The notes under the pieces: model-generated
Told to the model about the DNA's origin: nothing
The model's input: only the letters and a program-made list of their open reading frames with translations
Databases searched by the model: none
Shown here: positions 8,353 to 14,834 of the stretch, one piece after another
How positions within the stretch are numbered: the stretch's first letter is position 1
Layout of the letters: each line of letters begins with the position of its first letter
Program-made: the position numbers and the translations under genes
Origin: an uncultured Bacteroidales bacterium
GTDB lineage: Bacteria; Bacteroidota; Bacteroidia; Bacteroidales; Paludibacteraceae
DNA length: 64,000 bases
Reading direction: 5' to 3'
NCBI GenBank assembly: GCA_902762355.1
Contig: CACWNR010000004.1
Coordinates: forward strand, 45,883-109,882

Positions 8353-9039
8353 TTAAGTATTTAAATCTTCCTTGTAAGTTATTTTCTTGTTGGCCTCTTC
8401 GCCCGTCACGATGAAGATGGGTTCTTCCGGCATGTATTTATGCACTATGCCCGCATCGTCCGTGGCAAGGATGTCGCCACTTGCGAGCGCGCGATCGAAG
8501 GCCGTTTGGATCGTCTCTAAGTGGAACGCCTGCGGCGTCTGCGCACGCATGTACTCCGCCCGCGACGGAATACTCTCGACCTGTAACCCCTTCACTTTAT
8601 AGATCGTATCCGTCACCGGTACTGCCACCGTCACCGCCTTATGTTCTTGCAGTGCCTCCGCCACATCCGCTAAGATACGTTGACTCACGAACGGCCGTGC
8701 CGCATCGTGGAACCACAAAGTGATTGGTGATTGGTCATTGGTCATTGGTGATTGGAAAGCTTCTATCGCTTTCCATGACGACTCCCAGCGTTCGTGGCCA
8801 CCCTCGATGATCTTCGCCACTTTTTGCCATCCGTTCTGCAGACACATCCGCTGCGCCTCAGCGATCCAGTCCGCATGCATCACGATGCAGATCTTTTCGA
8901 TACACGGCGCGGCTTCAAAAGTCTCCACCGAGTGCTCCAAGATCGAACGACCGTCACCCAGAGGCATGAGTTGTTTGGGCGTTTGTCCGCCAACCCTGCT
9001 TCCCGTTCCGCCGGCTAATATAACAGCAATGTGCTTCAT
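8353..9039 (-). CDS. ispD: IspD/TarI-family cytidylyltransferase with repeat-encoded insert
   Basis: A GT-A-like cytidylyltransferase of 229 residues. AVILAGGTGSRVGGQTPKQL is the CTP-binding N-terminus, FHDAARPFVS follows near 111-120, and AQTPQAFHLETI plus NKKITYKEDL mark the C-terminal part. IspD makes CDP-methylerythritol for isoprenoids; the close relative TarI makes CDP-ribitol. ILAGGTGSR and NKKIT fit either, and the position before kdsD-kdsC in a glycan region makes a TarI-like role worth considering. I chose the ATG at 9039, because the longer frame to 9171 would run through the promoter. Residues 96-107 are encoded by five heptanucleotide repeats. Confidence 0.78.
   Translation of the reverse strand: MKHIAVILAGGTGSRVGGQTPKQLMPLGDGRSILEHSVETFEAAPCIEKICIVMHADWIAEAQRMCLQNGWQKVAKIIEGGHERWESSWKAIEAFQSPMTNDQSPITLWFHDAARPFVSQRILADVAEALQEHKAVTVAVPVTDTIYKVKGLQVESIPSRAEYMRAQTPQAFHLETIQTAFDRALASGDILATDDAGIVHKYMPEEPIFIVTGEEANKKITYKEDLNT
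8720..8754. repeat. Heptanucleotide repeats inside ispD-like gene
   Basis: Five perfect-phase 7-base units (GTGATTG, three times; GTCATTG, twice) lie in the coding sequence. Read on the minus strand they encode about twelve residues around QSPMTNDQSPITL, just before the conserved HDAARPF strand. Thirty-five bases is not a multiple of three, so the flanks must have adjusted to keep the frame. Confidence 0.9.
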
Positions 9040-9066
9040 AAGTCCACTTTTACCCAAATTAGCATG

Positions 9067-9098
9067 CAAAAGTACGCAAAAGTTTTTATTTGTGCAAA
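9067..9098 (-). promoter_or_regulatory. Promoter of ispD-kdsD-kdsC
   Basis: Read on the minus strand: -33 box TTTG (9095-9098), spacer of 20 bases, -7 box TACTTTTG (9067-9074). This matches the Bacteroidota TTTG / TAnnTTTG promoter form and lies 28 bases before the ispD start. Confidence 0.75.
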
Positions 9099-9132
9099 TA
9101 AAAAGGGATATTTTCGTAATTTTTCTTAAAAA

Positions 9133-9164
9133 TTTGTTTATATGGGATTTTTTTTGTAATTTTG
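9133..9164 (+). promoter_or_regulatory. Promoter of GT4-heptose operon
   Basis: -33 box TTTG (9133-9136), 20-base spacer, -7 box TAATTTTG (9157-9164), 26 bases before the GTG start at 9191. It is back to back with the ispD promoter. Confidence 0.78.
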
Positions 9165-9190
9165 CGCCCAAATTGTAAAATTGCGTTATT

Positions 9191-10342
9191 GTGCGAATAG
9201 GAATATTAGGTACGACATGGCCTTATAGAGGCGGATTAACAGCGTTCAATGAGCGCCTGGCAAGGCAGTTTGCAGCAGAAGGCAACGAGGTGGAGATCTT
9301 CACGTTCACTATGCAATACCCGGACTTCTTGTTCCCCGGAAAGACCCAGTATTCGGACACTCCCAAGCCCGCGGATCTATCCATCACCCGCACAATGAAC
9401 AGCATCAATCCCTTCACTTGGATCCGTACGGCGCGCGCTATTCGCAAGGCCGGCATCGAACTGCTGGTGATTAAGTTCTGGATTCCGCTGATGGCGCCCT
9501 GTTTGGGAACGATCGCATGCCTGTGCCGCCGCAAAGGCATTCGCGTGGTCTCCATCCTCGATAATGTCATCCCCCACGAACCGCATTTCTGGGACAAATG
9601 GCTCATCCGTTATTTCATCGGGAGTGTAGACCGCTTCATCGCGATGTCGGAGAGTGTACAAAAAGACTGCCGCATGTTCTTGCCTGCCCAACGGCATGAT
9701 TCCGTGGCGTTCAATCCCCACCCGCTGTACGATAATTTCGGTCAAGCGGTGTCCAAAGCGGAGGCACGTCAGCACTTGAACCTGCCGCAAGACAAAACCA
9801 TTCTCCTTTTCTTCGGCTTCATACGCGACTACAAAGGCCTTGACCTGCTGATGAAGGCGTATGCGAAGACAATCACCAATCACCAATCACCAATCACCAA
9901 TCTACTACTTGTAGTAGCCGGTGAGTTCTACAACAACGGTGCGCAATATGGAGAACTGGAGAAAGAGTTGGGGCTGAAAGGTACCATCGAATGGCGCACG
10001 GATTTCATTCCCGATGACCAGGTACGCTATTATTTCTCTGCCGCCGACTTGATTGTACAACCCTATAAAACCGCCACACAAAGCGGTGTCACCCAGATCG
10101 CCTACCATTTCGAGCGACCGATGTTAGTCACCCGTGTCGGTGGTCTGGCAGAGATCGTTCCGAACGGCAAAGTGGGCTACGTATGCGAAGTCAATGAAGA
10201 CGACATCGCGCAAGCGATCAGTTCATTCGCGCAGATGGACACCAAACAACGAGACGAGTTATTCCTCAAGAATATACAAAAAGAAAAACAAAAATACGCT
10301 TGGTCACGCATGACCGAAAAGATTTATGATAATACGAAGTAA
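9191..10342 (+). CDS. Family 4 glycosyltransferase
   Basis: A GT-B family 4 glycosyltransferase of 383 residues. The N-terminus IGILGTTWPYRGGLTAFNER is the acceptor-side start with the Gly-Gly loop. RPMLVTRVGGLAEIVPNGK near 313-331 carries the donor-binding E-x7-E type region. The start is GTG at 9191, because the first ATG is well inside the conserved strand. Since the next three genes make GDP-heptose, this enzyme is a good candidate for a heptosyltransferase (inference). Residues about 227-236 (TNHQSPITN) are encoded by heptanucleotide repeats in a surface loop before the LLLVVAGEFY strand. It overlaps hddA by 17 bases. Confidence 0.88.
   Translation: MRIGILGTTWPYRGGLTAFNERLARQFAAEGNEVEIFTFTMQYPDFLFPGKTQYSDTPKPADLSITRTMNSINPFTWIRTARAIRKAGIELLVIKFWIPLMAPCLGTIACLCRRKGIRVVSILDNVIPHEPHFWDKWLIRYFIGSVDRFIAMSESVQKDCRMFLPAQRHDSVAFNPHPLYDNFGQAVSKAEARQHLNLPQDKTILLFFGFIRDYKGLDLLMKAYAKTITNHQSPITNLLLVVAGEFYNNGAQYGELEKELGLKGTIEWRTDFIPDDQVRYYFSAADLIVQPYKTATQSGVTQIAYHFERPMLVTRVGGLAEIVPNGKVGYVCEVNEDDIAQAISSFAQMDTKQRDELFLKNIQKEKQKYAWSRMTEKIYDNTK
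9870..9897. repeat. Heptanucleotide repeats inside GT4 gene
   Basis: Four exact copies of CAATCAC plus a partial fifth. They encode the peptide TNHQSPIT in frame. Three heptads equal 21 bases, so copy number can change by three units without a frameshift. Confidence 0.92.
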
Positions 10343-11351
10343 AGCACCCTTACGGCTTGGGTTAGCAGGAGGCGGCACAGATGTATCCCCCTACTCTGAC
10401 CTCTACGGCGGAGCGATCCTCAATGCGACGATCTCGCTCTATGCGTACACTACCATCGAACCGCTCAACAACGGAAAAATCGTTTTCTCTTCCCCCGATG
10501 CAGGGCTCGAAGAGGTGTACGACGCAGCCGAAGTGCTGGACGCCAAAGGATATTTCGTGTTGGCCAAAGGTGTCTATAACCGCGTCGTCAAAGACTACTG
10601 CCATCAGCCGCTATCCTTCCGCATCACCAGTCACGTGGACTCCCCTGCCGGAAGCGGTTTAGGTACGTCCAGTACGTTGGTAGTCAGCATCTTAGGTGCT
10701 TTTGCTGAATGGCTCAAACTGCCGCTCGGCGAGTACGATCTGGCGCGCTTGGCGTACGAGATAGAGCGTATCGACCTCGCCATGGCGGGGGGTAAACAAG
10801 ACCAGTACGCCGCTACGTTCGGTGGGTTCAACTACATGCAGTTCCTGCAGGATGACAAAGTTATCGTCAATCCCCTTCGTATTCGCCAACGCTACCAAGA
10901 CGAGTTGGCGCATAACTTACTGCTCTACTACACCGAGACCAGTCATGTCAGCGCCGAGATCATCCAAGGACAGATCGATAACGTCAAGGCCAAAAATAAC
11001 AAGTCCATCGAAGCCATGCACCAACTCAAAGAACAGGCCGTTTGGATGAAAGAGAGCCTTCTCAAAGGCGATATTGATGCCATCGGAGAGATCCTTAATT
11101 TCGGATGGGAACATAAGAAAAAGACTGCCTCGGGCATCACCAATCCGCTGCTCGATGACATCTACCAAACAGCCATCCAAGCCGGTGCTACGGGCGGTAA
11201 GGTCAGCGGCGCAGGCGGTGGAGGATTTATGTTCTTCTACTGTCCCGGCACCAGCCGATACGCCGTAGAACAAGCCCTGACCTCCAAGTTCTCCGGGCAA
11301 GTCAAACGATATGAATTTACACAAGAAGGATTAAAGACATGGACACTATAA
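10326..11351 (+). CDS. hddA: D-glycero-D-manno-heptose 7-phosphate kinase
   Basis: A GHMP-family sugar kinase of 341 residues. It starts with RSKAPLRLGLAGGGTDVSPY. DSPAGSGLGTSSTLVVSIL (about 101-119) is the phosphate-binding loop, and GATGGKVSGAGGGGFMFFY (about 286-304) is the third GHMP motif. HddA phosphorylates C1 of heptose 7-phosphate in the GDP-heptose route. The flanking gmhA and hddC-gmhB genes fix the pathway. The gene overlaps its neighbours on both sides (17 and 13 bases), which indicates a tightly coupled operon. Length and motifs are complete. Confidence 0.9.
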   Translation: MIIRSKAPLRLGLAGGGTDVSPYSDLYGGAILNATISLYAYTTIEPLNNGKIVFSSPDAGLEEVYDAAEVLDAKGYFVLAKGVYNRVVKDYCHQPLSFRITSHVDSPAGSGLGTSSTLVVSILGAFAEWLKLPLGEYDLARLAYEIERIDLAMAGGKQDQYAATFGGFNYMQFLQDDKVIVNPLRIRQRYQDELAHNLLLYYTETSHVSAEIIQGQIDNVKAKNNKSIEAMHQLKEQAVWMKESLLKGDIDAIGEILNFGWEHKKKTASGITNPLLDDIYQTAIQAGATGGKVSGAGGGGFMFFYCPGTSRYAVEQALTSKFSGQVKRYEFTQEGLKTWTL

Positions 11352-11920
11352 TTCGTTCTATCACAGACAGCATCGCCACCAAGCAAACCATCTTGGGTAA
11401 CGGCGAACTGATCGGTACTATTCAAGCCGTGGCGAACGTCATGATCAAAGCGTTGAAGGACGGCAAACGCATCCTTTGGTGCGGCAACGGCGGTAGTGCA
11501 GCCGATGCCCAACACCTCGCAGCCGAGTTATCCGGACGTTTCTATTACGACCGTCCGCCGCTCAACTCCGAGGCCATGCATTGCAACACGTCCTACATGA
11601 CGGCAGTGGCCAACGACTACGGCTACGACCTCATCTATGCGCGTATGATCGACGGCGCCTGCAAGCCGGGCGATGTGCTGGTAGGTATCTCTACTTCGGG
11701 TAACTCGAAGAATATATGCAACGCTTTTCGCAAAGCGAAAGAGTTAGGCGTCATCACCGTGGCCATGACCGGAGAGACCGGTGGCGAGATGAAAGCGATG
11801 GCGGACTACCTGCTCAATGTTCCCTCCTCCGACACCCCGCGTATCCAAGAGGCACATATCATGATCGGACATATCATCTGCGAAATCGTAGAAGCCCAAC
11901 TCTTCCCCCGTAACCTGTAA
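11339..11920 (+). CDS. gmhA: Sedoheptulose 7-phosphate isomerase
   Basis: GmhA converts sedoheptulose 7-phosphate to D-glycero-D-manno-heptose 7-phosphate, the entry step of heptose synthesis. This SIS-domain protein has 193 residues, the normal length. ILWCGNGGSAADAQHLAAEL (about 42-61) and GISTSGNSKNI (about 118-128) are the sugar-phosphate loops. RIQEAHIMIGHIICEIVE near the C-terminus holds the conserved Gln and His of the active site. It overlaps hddA by 13 bases and lies four bases before hddC-gmhB. Confidence 0.94.
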   Translation: MDTIIRSITDSIATKQTILGNGELIGTIQAVANVMIKALKDGKRILWCGNGGSAADAQHLAAELSGRFYYDRPPLNSEAMHCNTSYMTAVANDYGYDLIYARMIDGACKPGDVLVGISTSGNSKNICNAFRKAKELGVITVAMTGETGGEMKAMADYLLNVPSSDTPRIQEAHIMIGHIICEIVEAQLFPRNL

Positions 11921-11924
11921 CCCC

Positions 11925-13088
11925 TTGTTCCGCGAAGCGATCATATTAGCCGGAGGATTCGGCACACGACTCAGTCATGTTGTGAGCGATGTCCCCAAAC
12001 CCATGGCGTCGGTGTACGGACGGCCTTTCTTATGCTATCTGCTGGATCGCTTGGTGGACGCCGGCGTGAGCCGTGTCGTCTTGGCTACCGGCTATAAACA
12101 CGAGTGTATCGAGACTTATTTCGGTACACAGTACCGAGGCATCGAGATCGTCTATTCGAATGAAGACCAACCCCTCTTCACGGGTGGTGCGATTCGTCAA
12201 GCCGCGCAGTATATTTCGTCCGATGAATTGGTGGTGCTGAACGGGGACACACTCTTCGATATTGACCTGCGCAACCTATACGTTTTTCATGTAGAACGGC
12301 AAGCGAACCTGAGTATTGCATTACGTCATGTGACCGACACAAGCCGTTATGGTGCAGTCTCTTGCGCCAACGACCGCATCGTGGCTTTTCATGAAAAAAC
12401 AGAGAGTCAGGGAGCCGGAGATATCAACGGCGGCATCTATGCTATCCACCGTGCATGGCTGATGAGCCAAGATCTGCCGACCAAGTTCTCTTTCGAGAAA
12501 GAACTCATGCAACCCATGGCCGGGCAAGCAGGTTTTTACGGACTCCGTTTTACGGACTATTTCATCGATATCGGCGTACCGGAAGACTATTATCGGGCAC
12601 AAGAAGAGTTTAAGTCGCTCTTCCCGCAAGACCGGTTCCTTTTCTTAGACCGCGACGGGATCCTGAATAAACATCTGCCGGGCGACTACGTCCGCAATTG
12701 GAATATGTGGGAATGGTTACCGGGTGTACTGGACGCCATGCCCAAACTGGCGCAACGCTACCAACGCATCTTCATCGTCTCCAACCAACAGGGCGTGGGC
12801 AAAGGTCTCATGACCGAAGCCGATTTGGAGGATGTACACCGACATATGTTAGCGGATATAGCAGCTGCCGGCGGACGCATAGACAAAGTCTATGTATGTA
12901 CCGAACTGGAGTCCGCACACAGTCCAAACCGTAAACCGGAGATAGGAATGGCCTTACAAGCAAAAATCGACTTTCCTGAAGTCGATTTTCACCGTTCGGT
13001 TATGGTGGGGGATAGTGCGTCCGACGAACTCTTTGCGCAGCGATCAGGCATGCGCTTCTTCAAAAGCATTCCAGCCTTGAGCCTTTAA
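11925..13088 (+). CDS. Heptose 1-P guanylyltransferase / heptose bisphosphate phosphatase fusion
   Basis: A bifunctional protein of 387 residues. Residues 1 to about 230 form a nucleotidyltransferase: IILAGGFGTRLSHVVSDVPK is the nucleotide loop, and VVLNGDTLFDID carries the metal Asp. This corresponds to HddC, which makes GDP-heptose. Residues about 235-387 form a HAD phosphatase like GmhB: FLFLDRDGILN is motif I, FIVSNQQGVGKG motif II, and VMVGDSASDE motif IV. The cysteine cluster that binds zinc in many GmhB proteins is reduced to VCTELESAHS, so zinc is probably not bound. The start is TTG at 11925, four bases after gmhA. The end overlaps thiL antisense by 45 bases. Confidence 0.87.
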   Translation: MFREAIILAGGFGTRLSHVVSDVPKPMASVYGRPFLCYLLDRLVDAGVSRVVLATGYKHECIETYFGTQYRGIEIVYSNEDQPLFTGGAIRQAAQYISSDELVVLNGDTLFDIDLRNLYVFHVERQANLSIALRHVTDTSRYGAVSCANDRIVAFHEKTESQGAGDINGGIYAIHRAWLMSQDLPTKFSFEKELMQPMAGQAGFYGLRFTDYFIDIGVPEDYYRAQEEFKSLFPQDRFLFLDRDGILNKHLPGDYVRNWNMWEWLPGVLDAMPKLAQRYQRIFIVSNQQGVGKGLMTEADLEDVHRHMLADIAAAGGRIDKVYVCTELESAHSPNRKPEIGMALQAKIDFPEVDFHRSVMVGDSASDELFAQRSGMRFFKSIPALSL

Positions 13089-14069
13089 AGGCAACTCTTC
13101 GCCGTTGCGGCCGATGAGGTTACATCCGTATTCGGGTTTCGTGATATGCCCGATGATGTACAGGTCTTCCACCGGAATCAGTTTCTCGTAGTCGTCCAGC
13201 GAGCAGGTGAACAGCAGTTCGTAGTCTTCGCCACCGTTCAAAGCACAGGTCACAATATTGAGGTTCATCTCCTCTGCCAGCGAAGCTGCCTCGAAATCAA
13301 TCGGCAGTTTATCCTCGTAGATACAGCATCCGACACCCGACTGACTGCATATATGCAGCAGTTCGGACGACAGTCCGTCACTCACGTCCATCATCGCGGT
13401 GGGCTTGATGCCGGCTTTCTTTAAGGCCTCGATGATATCGCGTCTTGCCTCGGGTTTAAGTTGTCGCTCCAACAGATACTCCTTGCCGGAAAAGTCCGGT
13501 TGTTCAGCATTCGCGAGCCGTTCCCGTTCGAGCAGTTGGAGTCCCATATAGGCCGTTCCTAAGTTACCGCTCACGCAGATGAGGTCGTTCAGTTTGGCTC
13601 CGTTACGATAGACGATATCCTTCGCGTTGGCGGTTCCAAGACAGGTGATCGAGATAGTCAGTCCCGTCATCGAAGCGCAGGTGTCACCACCCACGAGATC
13701 CACGCCGTAACGCTCGCATGCCAGACGGATGCCGCTATACAGCGCCTCGATGTCCTCCACCGAGAAACGCTTGCTGATACCCAGACTCACCGTGATCTGT
13801 GTCGGCGTGCCGTTCATCGCGTAGATGTCCGAGAAATTGACCACCGCAGCTTTATAACCGAGGTGTTTCAGCGGTACATACTCCAAATTAAAATGGATGC
13901 CTTCGAGCAGCATGTCGGTGGTCATCAGCACTTTCTTTGCACCGAAATCCATGACGGCACAATCGTCGCCGACACCCTTCTTCGTGCTCGGTTGAACGGG
14001 TTTCAGATCCTTGGTCAGATGCTTGATCAAACCAAACTCACCCATCGTCGATATTTCAGTTCTTGCCAT
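13044..14069 (-). CDS. thiL: Thiamine-monophosphate kinase
   Basis: ThiL phosphorylates thiamine monophosphate to the active cofactor thiamine diphosphate. The 341-residue protein has the AIR-synthase-like fold. GVGDDCAVMDF near the N-terminus, LVGGDTCASMTG in the middle and MMDVSDGLSSEL near 225-236 are the conserved Mg-ATP and substrate motifs. Length is normal. It is transcribed alone, divergently from ruvA. Its 3' end lies inside the coding sequence of the heptose fusion gene, an antisense overlap of 45 bases. Confidence 0.94.
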   Translation of the reverse strand: MARTEISTMGEFGLIKHLTKDLKPVQPSTKKGVGDDCAVMDFGAKKVLMTTDMLLEGIHFNLEYVPLKHLGYKAAVVNFSDIYAMNGTPTQITVSLGISKRFSVEDIEALYSGIRLACERYGVDLVGGDTCASMTGLTISITCLGTANAKDIVYRNGAKLNDLICVSGNLGTAYMGLQLLERERLANAEQPDFSGKEYLLERQLKPEARRDIIEALKKAGIKPTAMMDVSDGLSSELLHICSQSGVGCCIYEDKLPIDFEAASLAEEMNLNIVTCALNGGEDYELLFTCSLDDYEKLIPVEDLYIIGHITKPEYGCNLIGRNGEELPLKAQGWNAFEEAHA

Positions 14070-14089
14070 AATACGCCTAATTTAGCGTG

Positions 14090-14118
14090 CAAAGATAGTA
14101 ATAAATCCTGAAAGCAAA
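14090..14118 (-). promoter_or_regulatory. Promoter of thiL
   Basis: -7 box TATCTTTG on the minus strand at 14090-14097, 20 bases before the ATG. The best -33 box, TTTG at 14115-14118, gives a spacer of only 17, unlike the 20 seen elsewhere, so that part is less sure. Confidence 0.55.
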
Positions 14119-14177
14119 AAACGAAAAGCAGAAAATTTATCAAAATGAGCACATTTTTTGCTAAAAATGCGCGCGCA

Positions 14178-14209
14178 CTTGCGTATATCAAATAAAATTT
14201 GTATCTTTG
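14178..14209 (+). promoter_or_regulatory. Promoter of ruvA-sprA
   Basis: -33 box CTTG (14178-14181) extended by CGTATATC, 20-base spacer, -7 box TATCTTTG (14202-14209). The ruvA ATG is 19 bases downstream. Confidence 0.75.
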
Positions 14210-14228
14210 CAGGCTTTTTGTATGCATT

Positions 14229-14834
14229 ATGATAGAATATATTAAAGGAATATTAACGGATTTGAACCCGACGGAGGCGGTGATAGAGGCTGCGGGCGTG
14301 GGGTACGGAATCGCGATCACGTTGCCCTCCTACTCGGCTTTAGTCGGCAGCGAAGACAAAGAAGTGAAGCTCTTCATCACGGAGATCATCCGCGAGGATA
14401 CGCATGAGGTGTATGGGTTCGTGACGAAGACAGAGCGGCAGATCTTCGAGTTGCTGATGACGGTGAGCGGTATCGGTGCCGCCACGGCGCGTATGATCCT
14501 CTCTGCGTTCACGGCCGAAGAGTTGCGTATGCTCATCGCGACGGGTAACGCCAAGGCGATGGCGAAGGTGAAGGGTCTGGGAACGAAGACTGCCGAGCGT
14601 ATCATCGTCGATCTCAAAGATAAAGCCATCAAGCTCGATCTGGGTGGTGATCCGACGGAGATTCCGATGCTCGATGTAGAAGCGGAGAGCGGTGTCAAGG
14701 CCGAAGCGATCAGTGCACTGACAATGCTTGGTTTTGCGGCGAACGCCAGCGGTAAGGCCGTGGATAAGATTCTCAAAGCAGACCCGAGTCTCAAGGTAGA
14801 AGCCGTTATTCGTGAAGCATTAAAAATGCTCTAA
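14229..14834 (+). CDS. ruvA: Holliday junction branch migration protein RuvA
   Basis: RuvA binds four-way DNA junctions and loads the RuvB motor. The 201-residue product has domain I (OB fold) at MIEYIKGILTDLNPTEAVIE, two helix-hairpin-helix motifs near 70-125 (LMTVSGIGAATARMILSAF and KVKGLGTKTAERIIVDLKD) and the C-terminal RuvB-binding helices (EAISALTMLGF). I chose the ATG at 14229, because the upstream TTG at 14199 lies inside the promoter. The stop codon directly abuts the sprA start. Confidence 0.96.
   Translation: MIEYIKGILTDLNPTEAVIEAAGVGYGIAITLPSYSALVGSEDKEVKLFITEIIREDTHEVYGFVTKTERQIFELLMTVSGIGAATARMILSAFTAEELRMLIATGNAKAMAKVKGLGTKTAERIIVDLKDKAIKLDLGGDPTEIPMLDVEAESGVKAEAISALTMLGFAANASGKAVDKILKADPSLKVEAVIREALKML

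Noticed and set aside
7350-9897. CRISPR array, suggested by repeated CAATCACC strings
   Set aside because: Units are 7 bases with no spacers, lie partly inside genes, and there are no cas genes.
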